A DNA stretch of 64,000 nt from Imperialibacter sp040222815 (GTDB lineage Bacteria; Bacteroidota; Bacteroidia; Cytophagales; Cyclobacteriaceae): assembly GCF_040222815.1 (NCBI RefSeq), contig NZ_JAVKCH010000015.1, positions 62,001-126,000 on the forward strand. The letters run 5' to 3'. Shown here piece after piece: positions 46,484-55,601 of the stretch. The notes beneath the pieces are model-generated. The model ran no database searches. It was not told the DNA's origin and worked only from the letters and a program-made list of their open reading frames with translations. A program made the translations under genes and the position numbers. Each line of letters opens with the position of its first letter. The first letter of the stretch is position 1.

Positions 46484-47921
46484 GAGCGTAGGTTTTTTTA
46501 GTAGTAACTGAATTTAATATGACAAAAATGGCTGCTGAAGCCGAAATGCCGAACACATTCGGATCTAGCTGAAGAGGAAGATCAATAGGCGCAATGCTTA
46601 AACCGACCGTAGTAGCGCCACCAACCAGCATCGACCAAAAGGCTGCCGTGCTGGAAACTTTGGCACCAAATAGCGCTGCCACCAGCGGAACCAACAGTCC
46701 TGAAACTAAAAACGCATAAGAGTAAAGCATAAGTTCAAGCACGTTCTCCATAGTGCTGGCAAGGATGAGCGCCGCAACACCCACGCCCAGCGTAATCAAC
46801 TGCGACATCCGCAGTGTTGACTTCGAAGTAGCCTCTGAGGTCGATTTAACTCCCAGGATATCGGTAACAATATTACCCGAGGCAGCCATCAAACAACTGT
46901 CGGCCGTTGACAAAATAGCCGAGAAATAGGCTGACATCATCAAGCCAAGTAAACCCACCGGCAGAATGTCTCTTAGGAGTAAAGGCAACCCAATTTCTTC
47001 GTCCATGGTTCCTGCGCCTGCATAACCTAAGGCATCAAACATCCCTTGCTCCGCCGCCACTCTGGCGAAAAGGCCCAAAACAACGCCCATGATTGCCATA
47101 ATCGGCCACTCGAAAAGACCTGCAATAAACCAGGCCTTTTGGGCCTCCTTAGGCCCTTTGCAAGCATATATCCTTTGGTACAAAGTCATCCCGACAAACC
47201 AAATGGGGATGATGGTCACAGCCCAGTTCACCAGCATTTGCCAGGTAAGGTTGTCCCAGCGCAGGAACTCGGGTGGAAGGGTTTGAACAATGGCGTCATA
47301 TCCTCCAATGGCGTGATAACCCATCGGAATACCGATGAAGATCAAACCGGCCATGAGAATAATCCACTGAACAGTATCAGTGTAGATCACTGCCTTCAAG
47401 CCGCCCATGACAGTGTATACCACTGCTATTACCCCCATAACGAACAGTGCAGTCATGAGATCAAGGTCAACAAACGTGGCCGAGGCGAGTTTAGCACCAG
47501 CCAACATTTGAGAACTCGTAAAACCGAGATACCCTATGGCAGAAATGATGCCTGCCAGCAAAGCAACCTTTTTGTTGTAGAAAAGTCCGAAAATCTGTGG
47601 AAAGGTATAAAGTCCCTCAAGCTTCGACATTTTGCTTACCTTGGGAATAAGTACCACAGCTGAAAGCCAGGCACCAATCAGGCCCGTGAACAGCATCCAC
47701 GATCCTGAAATTCCCATTGTGAAGCCAAGACCACCCAGCCCAATAGAAAAGCCACCGCCAACATCGGTAGCCACCACGCTAAGGCCCACGTGCATGCTGC
47801 CCATGGACCGCCCTCCTACGTAATAGTCGTCGTCACTTTTGTTTTGCCTGAGGAAGAAGAAACCTATCCCCAGCATGATTACCATGTAAATAAAGAAAAT
47901 GAGTATGTCCAGCCAATGCAT
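46470..47921 (-). CDS. Sodium:solute symporter (SSS family)
   Basis: The 483-residue polytopic protein has about 13 membrane helices, the SSS signature region GLSVVATDVGGGFSIGLGGLGF and YTVMGGLKAVIYTD, a helix with STADSCLMAASGNIVTDI (sodium site), and a typical C-terminus. It moves a small solute in with Na+. Neighbours (Usp, racemase-like, GNAT) do not settle the solute; an amino acid or sugar is possible. The 22-base gap after usp and 14-base overlap with GNAT suggest one transcript. Confidence 0.9.
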   Translation of the reverse strand: MHWLDILIFFIYMVIMLGIGFFFLRQNKSDDDYYVGGRSMGSMHVGLSVVATDVGGGFSIGLGGLGFTMGISGSWMLFTGLIGAWLSAVVLIPKVSKMSKLEGLYTFPQIFGLFYNKKVALLAGIISAIGYLGFTSSQMLAGAKLASATFVDLDLMTALFVMGVIAVVYTVMGGLKAVIYTDTVQWIILMAGLIFIGIPMGYHAIGGYDAIVQTLPPEFLRWDNLTWQMLVNWAVTIIPIWFVGMTLYQRIYACKGPKEAQKAWFIAGLFEWPIMAIMGVVLGLFARVAAEQGMFDALGYAGAGTMDEEIGLPLLLRDILPVGLLGLMMSAYFSAILSTADSCLMAASGNIVTDILGVKSTSEATSKSTLRMSQLITLGVGVAALILASTMENVLELMLYSYAFLVSGLLVPLVAALFGAKVSSTAAFWSMLVGGATTVGLSIAPIDLPLQLDPNVFGISASAAIFVILNSVTTKKTYAHDKL

Positions 47922-47943
47922 TAAGTAGAATCCCTCGCTTTGT

Positions 47944-48804
47944 TTAATTCATCGAAACATTAACAGCCAAAACGGCTGGTGACGGCGCTTTCACAACATC
48001 TTCGGTGATGCTCCCAAATAAAAAGCGTTCAAGGCCAGTCTTATCGTAGGTCTTCATCATGATGAGATCGGCATCTACCTGCTCGCTAAATTCAACAATG
48101 GCTTCGACTTCCTTATCATGGTGTGTGGCATTGACAAAGAACTTCTCAAACCCAAGTTCAAGCGCTACTTTTTGCATTTTTGACTTTATTTCCTCCTCAT
48201 CTATTAAATCTGTGTGCACTACGTTGAGCAAGTGAACAGTGGAGTTAAATGAGTCAACCCAGTGACTGATGAAGTCGGCCTCAGTAGGAAGAAATCGGCT
48301 GACATCTGTGGGTAGCACAATATTTTTGAACGATTCGGGAAGCACAGAACCCTCCAGCGCCAGCACTGGCACATTGGTATGCCTGATAATTCGCTGAACG
48401 ACTGAGCCCGTCAAAGGATTACTTCCTTTGAAAGCCTCTTTATGTATCACCAACAACGACGGATCATAATCGTGCATGAATTCTTTGATTCCTGCCTCGG
48501 GCGACTCTTCAATCTGATGAAAATGAATATCTCTGTGCAAGGCATTCATCTCTTCCAATACCCTCAAAAATTCATCCATTCCTTCAAATTTCAGCTCCGT
48601 TTTCACCACCTGAGGAAATGCCGCTCCATACCCTGCCATCAAGCCCACGTTCGGCAGAAAAGCAGCGCTTTCAATCGGTTTGAATTGTATGACTTCTATT
48701 CGCATCCCCAAAGTTTTACCGATCCTGAGGGCAGCTTTCAATGCCATTTTTGATTCAGCCTGAAAATCAAACGGCACCATTATATAATTTTCTTTCCTTT
48801 GCAT
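47944..48804 (-). CDS. Tandem universal stress protein (UspA, two domains)
   Basis: The 286-residue protein has two UspA units: residues about 5-145 (IMVPFDFQAESKMALKAALRIG ... SVVQRIIRHTNVPVLAL) and about 150-285 (IVLPTDVSRFL ... GSITEDVVKAPSPAVLAV). Both end in the nucleotide-binding-loop region, though the ATP motif GxxGSxx is only partly kept (LTGSVVQRI; LFGSITEDV). Bacteroidota Usp pairs often accompany Dps. It lies 15 bases after the ArsC-like gene. Confidence 0.92.
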   Translation of the reverse strand: MQRKENYIMVPFDFQAESKMALKAALRIGKTLGMRIEVIQFKPIESAAFLPNVGLMAGYGAAFPQVVKTELKFEGMDEFLRVLEEMNALHRDIHFHQIEESPEAGIKEFMHDYDPSLLVIHKEAFKGSNPLTGSVVQRIIRHTNVPVLALEGSVLPESFKNIVLPTDVSRFLPTEADFISHWVDSFNSTVHLLNVVHTDLIDEEEIKSKMQKVALELGFEKFFVNATHHDKEVEAIVEFSEQVDADLIMMKTYDKTGLERFLFGSITEDVVKAPSPAVLAVNVSMN

Positions 48805-48819
48805 GGATTGTTTTTTACG

Positions 48820-49206
48820 TTACAGATTACTCTTTACTGACGGTGAAAACAGCTGATCAATTGCCTCCAGATCCCCATAGTCCCCGATGTATTTGACACG
48901 TTCAGAAGTCACCACAATCGGCGTCTTGAGTAATTCCGGATTCTTGTTGATTAACTTTAAAGTACCTTCCGTGTCAGAAATTTTGTACCCCTCAATAATC
49001 CTGGGGTCGATAAGGTCGCAAACATCCACCGTCATATCAGAGGCAAGGCTTGCAAAATGGGTCGACGTGAGTTTTTCCGCATCAATGTCTATTTTTTTTA
49101 GCTTGACATTAAGCGCCTCTGCCCTTGCCAGTAGCTTCCTGTCTCGCACCTTTGCACGGCTGTAAATGAAAATAGCTACCCTTGAGTGAGTTTGTAAGCT
49201 ACTCAT
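48820..49206 (-). CDS. Degenerate ArsC/Spx-like thioredoxin-fold protein
   Basis: The 128-residue protein begins with RVAIFIYSRAKVRDRKLLARA, which lines up with the ArsC start (NPRCSKSR), but the active Cys is replaced by Lys. The C-terminal KNPELLKTPIVVTSERVKYIG corresponds to the ArsC ANP-PIV-GRP part, without the final Arg-Pro. The single Cys (VDVCDL) is elsewhere. It should not reduce arsenate; a regulatory or adaptor role like Spx is possible (inference). Its ATG overlaps the dps stop (ATGA), so the two are translationally coupled. Confidence 0.75.
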   Translation of the reverse strand: MSSLQTHSRVAIFIYSRAKVRDRKLLARAEALNVKLKKIDIDAEKLTSTHFASLASDMTVDVCDLIDPRIIEGYKISDTEGTLKLINKNPELLKTPIVVTSERVKYIGDYGDLEAIDQLFSPSVKSNL

Positions 49207-49733
49207 TTAACCTCCCATTTTTCGTTCAACCATGCACTAAGCATCCAGTGGTGCTTTTCCAACCCCTGAATATAGCTAGTGAGCATATCCTCCGTTCCGG
49301 TGTCATCACTTTCCTGAGCGGTGTGCACCACACTGTGCATGTCGGAAAGCAGGATTCTTATGTCGAGCAAAACTTCCACTACCATTTCCCTGGCCGGAAG
49401 CTCCTTCCTGATTTCTTTGATTTCGGCATTTTCGATATACTCACCCATCGTACTCATGGGCATTTGACCAAAAACCCGAATCCGCTCGGCTATGTCGTCA
49501 ATGTGCCCTCTTGCCTCATCGTACAACTCTTCAAACTTCTCATGCAGCCGAAAGAAATCGTTTCCTTTCACATTCCAATGGAAGTTCCTTAGCTTCTGGT
49601 AATGCACTGAGTAATTGGCCAATAGCTGGTTAAGACCTTGGGTGATCTCTATAGTGTCGAGGGCAGAAAACCCTAGCTTCTTAAAGTCCTTCTTTTTCGA
49701 ATTAGTATTCCTGGTTTTCTCTGTAGTAGTCAT
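49203..49733 (-). CDS. dps: Dps-family ferritin-like DNA-binding protein
   Basis: From ATG 49731-49733 it has 176 residues; a longer ORF to 49802 looks spurious. A Lys/Arg-rich tail (EKTRNTNSKKKDFKK) likely binds DNA. The four-helix ferritin fold shows the ferroxidase ligands: HYQKLRNFHWNVKG (His) and LHEKFEELYDEARGHIDDIAERI. Dps stores iron with hydrogen peroxide as oxidant and protects DNA. It leads the stress run dps, ArsC-like, usp, symporter. A divergent XRE regulator gene stands across a 292-base gap. Confidence 0.95.
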   Translation of the reverse strand: MTTTEKTRNTNSKKKDFKKLGFSALDTIEITQGLNQLLANYSVHYQKLRNFHWNVKGNDFFRLHEKFEELYDEARGHIDDIAERIRVFGQMPMSTMGEYIENAEIKEIRKELPAREMVVEVLLDIRILLSDMHSVVHTAQESDDTGTEDMLTSYIQGLEKHHWMLSAWLNEKWEVK

Positions 49734-49966
49734 GGCGTCTTCTTTTAAGTCAGAAATAATTTTAATCATCCTACCGGTTGCTTTATATCGCATGCCCGAC
49801 ACGGCGCTCGTGGCCGACTATATCGCTAAGGAAAAAATTGACTAGAAGAAGTGTTAATAGGATTGATATATCGATTAATTTGATGTTTTGTAAAATTCAT
49901 AACACTAATATTAACGACTGTTAATAGAAAATGTTTAATTTTTTTACATAAATTTACCCAAAAGTA

Positions 49967-49986
49967 CACAATTGTTGTGAAAAACA
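49967..49986. promoter_or_regulatory. Small palindrome before the XRE regulator
   Basis: CACAATTGTTGTG (49967-49979) contains the perfect ACAATTGT and overlaps GTTGT-GAAAA-ACAAC. It lies 40 to 60 bases before the XRE start, a usual place for self-regulation. Short and unproven. Confidence 0.25.
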
Positions 49987-50025
49987 ACGAGGCCATTGAT
50001 CTAAATGTGAATATTTTTTACAAAA

Positions 50026-50556
50026 ATGAAGTTTTTCGCTGACAACCTGAAATTTTTACGAAAGAAAGCTGGGCTGAGCCAGGAGCAGCTCGGTGAAAGG
50101 ATTGCCCTCAACAGGGGTAATATTGCCAGTTACGAAAAAGGAACCGCAGAGCCCCGACTTGAGAATGTCCTCAAAATTGTAAAATTATTTAACATTGAGC
50201 TCTCGGACCTCCTTGAAAAAGACTTGTCGAACTCAGCGGCGATCCAGGAGGAATTAGAAAAAATGGGCTTACCCAACGAAGCTGCACCCATTCCGGCGGA
50301 GGAAGCAACAGCTCACCTGAAAGCAGAACTCATCGACAACAGGGCGAGGCTGGAGCGTTTTATGAGCCAGTCCGATGACATGCAGAAAATACTTGAGGGG
50401 TTCAGGCAGTTTCACAAATTCAAAATGTCGAAATCAAGTGACATCTCCCGTGACGTTAAAAACATTGCCGACGATTATGAAAACTTGCTGGAGGTAATGG
50501 ATGCACTGCTACTATCACATAAAGAGCTGATCAAATTTCTCGACGAGTCAAAATAA
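50026..50556 (+). CDS. XRE-family helix-turn-helix regulator
   Basis: The 176-residue protein has an HTH_3 domain at the N-terminus (LKFLRKKAGLSQEQLGERIALNRGNIASYEKGTAEPRLENVLKI, about 8-55), then a charged helical C-terminal region with likely coiled coil (ELEKMGL ... FRQFHKFKMSKSSDISRD ... ELIKFLDESK). It probably dimerises through that region. It diverges from the dps operon, and regulation of that operon is possible but not shown. It is followed 120 bases later by an FtsX permease gene. Confidence 0.88.
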   Translation: MKFFADNLKFLRKKAGLSQEQLGERIALNRGNIASYEKGTAEPRLENVLKIVKLFNIELSDLLEKDLSNSAAIQEELEKMGLPNEAAPIPAEEATAHLKAELIDNRARLERFMSQSDDMQKILEGFRQFHKFKMSKSSDISRDVKNIADDYENLLEVMDALLLSHKELIKFLDESK

Positions 50557-50675
50557 TGTACGGGCTGTTTCATTTTGAAACAGGCCTGCGTGTCTCAATA
50601 ATACACAATCAATTGACTTTCAGTCATTTATAAAAATGGCATTCCCTTGGCCTTACAACTTGACAAAGAAATGCT

Positions 50676-53063
50676 ATGATCAAAAACTACCTTTTGATTG
50701 CTTACCGCAACCTTGTCAGGAACAAAACTTTCTCACTGCTAAACATTATTGGATTGGCTGTTGGCATCACAGCCGCCATCACCATTGGGGCATTTATTAT
50801 TGGTGAGCTCAAAGTTGATGCGTTTCAGCAGGAGGCCAGCAATACCTATTTGTTGTATTGGAATGAGGATTTGAAGGGTGAAGGCAGCAGAAACGTGGGC
50901 CTGACCACCAGACAAGACGCTGAATTACTCAAAGGCCAACTTGCTTCCGTCAGCGATGTCATCAATGTCCGCAACATCCGGTCTTCAGTCCAAATCGGCG
51001 ACCAAAAGTACTCCAGCGATGTGCTTATGGCAGAAAAGCACTTCTTTCAGTTTTTTGATTTTGAGCTCCTCAAAGGCGACCCCAACACAGCGCTCAGCGA
51101 TCCATCGTCTGTCATTATAACAGAAACGCTTGCAAGCAAATATTTCGGCAGCACTGACCCCATTGGCCAAACGCTTCGCTTAACCGGTGACTTTGAAGTG
51201 CCATTGAAAGTCACTGGCATCATCAAGGACTACCCCGACAGTCACATGAAAATCAGTGCAATAGTGCCCTGGGAAATCAAAACCACCGACGGGCAACTTA
51301 TTTCACAATGGTACAAGCTGTCAGTTTACACCTATATCAAGAGTACTCTATCAGCCGACACGAGAACGCTCGAAAAGCAAATTGAAGGTGTGTACGCCAA
51401 AGCCGACTACCAGCTAGTGAAGGATCACCCAAGGCTAATCTCTGTTGCCGACATTTACCTCCAGGCAGGCAATTTCGATTTCATGGATGGCTTCCAGTTT
51501 GGCAGCCCATCCACTATAAAAACACTTGGTGTAATTGGGCTGCTAACTCTTTTGATGGCCTGCATCAATTTTGTCAACGCCTCCACGGCACAGTCGATGA
51601 AAAGAGCCAAGGAGGTAGGTGTTAGAAAAAGCATGGGTGCGTCATCGGCCCAGCTAAGGTGGCAGTTCTTGTTTGAGGCAGTCATAATCGTCTCGCTTGC
51701 GTGGGGAATGGGTGCCACCCTTTCCGACATCGGCAAGCCTCTTTTTGCAGAACTAACCGGTAGAAGCATCTACATCAGCATTTGGCAGGAACAAAGTGGC
51801 ATTATCCTGCTAGTCTCAGTGTTTGTCTTTACAGCCCTGTTCTCGGGCTTGTACCCGTCGCTGGTGATGTCGTCGTGGAGTCCGGTGGAGTCGCTAAAAG
51901 GCAGGCTATTAAAAGGCAAAGGAAGTCGAACCTTCAGAGAGCTGCTTATTTCTTTCCAGTTTGTAGTAACGGTGTGCCTTATTGCCGGCTCACTCCTCAT
52001 TTACAGACAAAATCAGTTTATGCTGAGCAAAGACCTTGGCTTTGACAAGGAGCAGGTGGTGGTGATGCGGGTCAGTCAAAACTCAGCGATCTTCAAACAG
52101 CAACAAGCATTTCTTCAGGAGCTGGCCACGGTGCCCAATGTAGTAACATCCTCAGCCGGCATGGACGCCCTTGGCGACGGTTACACCAACAACTCCTACT
52201 ATGCGGTGCCTGAAGGTGGCACTGTCAACGAAAGCGGTGTAATGTCCACCTACTTTACGGTTGACGATAAATTCAGCGACGTGTACAATATCGGCGTTAC
52301 ATCGGGAAGGTTTCTTGACACAAAATTCGCCTCCGACAGCACTGGTGTGGTGATCAACGAAACCCTCGCAGAAGGCCTCGGCTACGACGACCCCGTGGGC
52401 CGTACTGTTAAGATATGGGGCGACGACAGCCAGCCGCTCCACATTGTTGGTGTGTTAAAAGACTTTCATTTTCAGTCGCTTCACAAACAAGTGCAACCTG
52501 CACTATGTATTCTCAACCGCATGAACGGCTGGAACATTGCCGTACGACTCAGCGGAAACGACTACTCCACGACGCTTGACGCTATCAGGGGAAAGTGGGA
52601 AAACATGGAATCAGAAGCGGCATTTAATTATACCTTTCTTGACGATGAATTTGCCCGCTTTTACAACGAAGAGAAGCGCCTCCTTGGTGCCATCAATTTC
52701 TTTTCCATACTGAGCATTCTGGTGGCCTGCATTGGCTTGTATGGACTCACCAGCTTCATGGTTCAGCAACGCACCAAGGAAATTGGCATCCGTAAGGTGC
52801 TTGGTGCCTCCATTTCCGGCATCCTCGTTTTGCTCAACAGAAGGCTGCTGGTGATACTTGGGTTGTCGGTTCTTGTTGCCACACCTATCACTTTTGCTGC
52901 CATCGATGCCTGGCTGTCAGCATTCGCTTACAAGGCCGGTATCAGTTGGTGGTCGTTTGGGGCAGCCGGGCTTCTGGTCGCAAGTGTCATTGTGCTGACC
53001 GTTTCTGTCATTAGCTTAAACGCAGCGAGGCGAAATCCCGTTAGAGTGCTCAGGTACGAGTAG
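50676..53063 (+). CDS. Stand-alone FtsX/MacB-type ABC transporter permease
   Basis: The 795-residue protein has a signal-anchor helix (YRNLVRNKTFSLLNIIGLAVGITAAITI), a MacB-like periplasmic domain (about 55-235), helices with KRAKEVGVRKSMGAS, a second periplasmic domain (about 425-655) and a second helix set with RTKEIGIRKVLGAS. No ATP-binding subunit is adjacent. Start ATG 50676. This form is frequent in Bacteroidota; function not settled, likely lipid, peptide or lipoprotein related. Confidence 0.9.
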   Translation: MIKNYLLIAYRNLVRNKTFSLLNIIGLAVGITAAITIGAFIIGELKVDAFQQEASNTYLLYWNEDLKGEGSRNVGLTTRQDAELLKGQLASVSDVINVRNIRSSVQIGDQKYSSDVLMAEKHFFQFFDFELLKGDPNTALSDPSSVIITETLASKYFGSTDPIGQTLRLTGDFEVPLKVTGIIKDYPDSHMKISAIVPWEIKTTDGQLISQWYKLSVYTYIKSTLSADTRTLEKQIEGVYAKADYQLVKDHPRLISVADIYLQAGNFDFMDGFQFGSPSTIKTLGVIGLLTLLMACINFVNASTAQSMKRAKEVGVRKSMGASSAQLRWQFLFEAVIIVSLAWGMGATLSDIGKPLFAELTGRSIYISIWQEQSGIILLVSVFVFTALFSGLYPSLVMSSWSPVESLKGRLLKGKGSRTFRELLISFQFVVTVCLIAGSLLIYRQNQFMLSKDLGFDKEQVVVMRVSQNSAIFKQQQAFLQELATVPNVVTSSAGMDALGDGYTNNSYYAVPEGGTVNESGVMSTYFTVDDKFSDVYNIGVTSGRFLDTKFASDSTGVVINETLAEGLGYDDPVGRTVKIWGDDSQPLHIVGVLKDFHFQSLHKQVQPALCILNRMNGWNIAVRLSGNDYSTTLDAIRGKWENMESEAAFNYTFLDDEFARFYNEEKRLLGAINFFSILSILVACIGLYGLTSFMVQQRTKEIGIRKVLGASISGILVLLNRRLLVILGLSVLVATPITFAAIDAWLSAFAYKAGISWWSFGAAGLLVASVIVLTVSVISLNAARRNPVRVLRYE

Positions 53064-53246
53064 CACATCCTGGCACCGTTGTGTACTATCTTGACGTCAG
53101 GCATATCCAAAAGCCAAAGAAACTTTTGAAAAAGTGCCTGAAAAGTGCCTGATTATTTGGATTGGGTAAAATTTATGACGCAATCTTTGGATTTATAAAA
53201 TCCCAACTTTAGCATTGTATAAAATTTCAAAGTTAGTGATTTCGAC

Positions 53247-53430
53247 TGCTACCCAATTTTTGATTAATGAGAAAGAGTTCGCCTCAAACAGGTGTGCTTG
53301 CTGGTTCTGGTGTTGTCCGGAAGCGGAAAGGCATTTAATTAGTGTGGTAGCAAATCGAAACAACGAGTAATAGCGCCATCCAAAACATAAATGAAAGCCT
53401 TTCCAGCTACCAAAGCGGAAAGGCTTTTTT
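53247..53430 (+). promoter_or_regulatory. Candidate cis-regulatory leader (terminator/antiterminator) of the sulfite reductase operon
   Basis: TGCTACC (53247-53253) can pair with GGTAGCA (53346-53352), closing a 106-base element. GGTAGC can instead pair with GCTACC (53406-53411) inside the loop of a strong terminator. AAGCGGAAAGGC occurs at 53321-53332 and again in the terminator's 3' arm (53413-53424), so the upstream copy can pair with the terminator's 5' arm (GCCTTTCC 53397-53404). Two mutually exclusive folds follow, as in riboswitches. No known riboswitch core was recognised. Confidence 0.5.
53394..53430 (+). terminator. Intrinsic terminator in the sulfite reductase leader
   Basis: Perfect 11-bp arms AAAGCCTTTCC (53394-53404) and GGAAAGGCTTT (53417-53427), 12-base loop, T run to 53430 and more T after one G. 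It ends 26 bases before the operon's start codon, so it would control entry into the operon. Confidence 0.85.
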
Positions 53431-53456
53431 GTTTTTTATCCCAAGAAAATTCAGCC

Positions 53457-55580
53457 ATGCAAAGTTTCAGAAGTGAGTTAGAAGACATCAACAATCCGGT
53501 CATTGAGAAAGACATCATTGACCTGGCAGACAAAATTTCAAAATTCAGGAACCTGCAAATCGATGACGACAAGTTCCGCAGCGTGCGCCTTGCCCGGGGG
53601 GTGTACGGTCAGCGACAGCCTGGTGTACAAATGGTCAGGATCAAGCTGCCCTACGGCAGAATCACCACCAAGCAATTGGTGCACATAGCTAACTTGTCGG
53701 ATGAGTTCGCCAGCAGCACCCTGCACGCCACTACCCGCCAGGATATCCAGATTCACTACGTGAGCCTCGACAGGACGCCGGAGCTGTGGGCCAAGCTGGA
53801 AAAGGAAAAGATTACCCTTAGGGAAGCCTGCGGCAACACGGTAAGAAATGTAACAGGTTCGGCCAAGGCGGGCATTGACCCCAACGAGCCATTTGATATC
53901 ACGCCGTATGCTCAGGCCACATTCGAGTATTTTCTGCGCAATCCTATCTGTCAGGAAATGGGCAGGAAGTTTAAGATTTCCTTCTCCTCTTCAGATGAGG
54001 ATTCCGCCTTCTCTTTCATCCACGACATTGGGTTCATTGCCAAAGTGAAGCAGGTAAACGGAAAAGAGGTTAGAGGTTTTAAAGTGGTTGTCGGAGGTGG
54101 TCTTGGTGCGCAGCCCATGTTGGCCCAGGTGGCATATGAGTTTATGGAAGAAGATCAAATCATTCCATTTGCCGAGTCGGTGTTGCGGGTTTTTGACAGG
54201 TATGGCGAAAGGGCTCGCCGTCAAAAGGCACGCATGAAGTTTTTGATGGCTGAAATTGGGTTGCAGGGTTTACTCGATCTCGCTAAAGCGGAGTATCCGG
54301 CACTTAAACACAAGACGTACAAAATCGACACAAATTCGGTACAGCAGCCCGAACCACAACCGAAGGGAAAGGTGTATCAGGAAGTAAGCATCGACAATGA
54401 GGCACGGTACCAACTATGGCTGCAGACCAATGTGTTCCCGCAAAAACAAAAAGGTTTTTTCGCCATTGGGCTTAAAACCCAGCTGGGCAACCTGAGTTCC
54501 GACAAAGCGAGGGCACTGTCCGAAGTAGTGCGTGAATTTGCAGCTGATGAATTAAGGATCACCGTTACGCAAGGCTTTATCTTAAAATTCGTGAGGGAAG
54601 AGGCGCTCCGGGGTCTTTACGTGGCATTAGACAAGCTGGGGCTGGCCAATCCCGGTTTCGAATCGACTGCTGACGTGGCTGCCTGCCCAGGCACCGACAC
54701 TTGTAACCTGGGAATTTCCAGCAGCTATGGCATTGCTGTAGAGTTGGAAAGAGTGATGACGGAAGAATTTCCCGACCTGGTAAAAAACAGTGACATCAGC
54801 ATTAAAATCAGCGGCTGCCCCAACTCTTGCGGGCAACATGGCATTGCCGGTATTGGCTTCCACGGCAGCTCTCAGAAAAAAGACGGGCTGGTACTCCCTG
54901 CTCTGCAAGTGCTCCTCGGTGGTGGAGTTGACGCCGACGGCAATGGCCGTATTGCTAACAAAGTGATCAAGATCCCTAGCAAAAGAGGCCCGGAAGCGCT
55001 AAGGGTCTTGCTCGCTGACTATGACGAGCATGGCAACGATGGCGAGTACTACAAAGACTATTTTGCCAGACAGGGAGACAGGTATTTCTATACCTTGCTG
55101 AAGCCTCTTACTTCTCTGGACGATCTCTCAGACTCTGATTTTGTGGACTGGGGCGAAGAACAAAATTTCAAGGTGGAAACAGCCGTGGGTGAATGTGCCG
55201 GTGTGATCATTGACCTGGTGGCTACGCTGTTTTATGACTCTGAAGAAAAGTTGGATTGGGCGAATGAAGCCTTTGCGGAGGGCCGTTGGGCCGACTCGCT
55301 TTATCATAGCTACAATGTGTTTGTCACTTCAGCCAAGGCGCTGTTGCTTTCCGAAGATGTGAAAAACAACACGCAGATAGCGATCATCAGAGATTTTGAC
55401 AGAATTTTTGTTGAAAAAGGTGAGTTCTCCTTCCCGGAAGGCAGCTTCGAAGCACATATCACCAAAATAAGTAGTAACGAACCGACGGAAGCGTTCGCCA
55501 GCACATTTAAAGAGGAAGCAGCTGCGTTTATCGAAAAGGTGAAAGCCATCCGTACCAAGCAGCTTATTACCTCCAACTAA
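53457..55580 (+). CDS. Siroheme/[4Fe-4S] sulfite or nitrite reductase with C-terminal HEPN-like extension
   Basis: From ATG 53457 it has 707 residues; the ORF start at 53391 falls inside the terminator. Two ferredoxin-like plus siroheme modules are present: first half KLPYGRITTKQL and HATTRQDIQIHYV, NVTGSAKAGID; second half TQGFILKFV and the cluster cysteines ACPGTDTC (410, 416) and SGCPNSC (454, 458). An extra C-terminal segment (about 600-707: LDWANEAFAEGRWADSLYHSYNVFVTSAKALLL) resembles a HEPN domain, a fusion known in Bacteroidota versions. It reduces sulfite (or nitrite) by six electrons. The two next genes make its siroheme; sulfate assimilation is favoured because nitrate genes are absent. 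Confidence 0.92.
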   Translation: MQSFRSELEDINNPVIEKDIIDLADKISKFRNLQIDDDKFRSVRLARGVYGQRQPGVQMVRIKLPYGRITTKQLVHIANLSDEFASSTLHATTRQDIQIHYVSLDRTPELWAKLEKEKITLREACGNTVRNVTGSAKAGIDPNEPFDITPYAQATFEYFLRNPICQEMGRKFKISFSSSDEDSAFSFIHDIGFIAKVKQVNGKEVRGFKVVVGGGLGAQPMLAQVAYEFMEEDQIIPFAESVLRVFDRYGERARRQKARMKFLMAEIGLQGLLDLAKAEYPALKHKTYKIDTNSVQQPEPQPKGKVYQEVSIDNEARYQLWLQTNVFPQKQKGFFAIGLKTQLGNLSSDKARALSEVVREFAADELRITVTQGFILKFVREEALRGLYVALDKLGLANPGFESTADVAACPGTDTCNLGISSSYGIAVELERVMTEEFPDLVKNSDISIKISGCPNSCGQHGIAGIGFHGSSQKKDGLVLPALQVLLGGGVDADGNGRIANKVIKIPSKRGPEALRVLLADYDEHGNDGEYYKDYFARQGDRYFYTLLKPLTSLDDLSDSDFVDWGEEQNFKVETAVGECAGVIIDLVATLFYDSEEKLDWANEAFAEGRWADSLYHSYNVFVTSAKALLLSEDVKNNTQIAIIRDFDRIFVEKGEFSFPEGSFEAHITKISSNEPTEAFASTFKEEAAAFIEKVKAIRTKQLITSN

Positions 55581-55601
55581 TTATTCAATCAGCGTCCGAC
55601 A

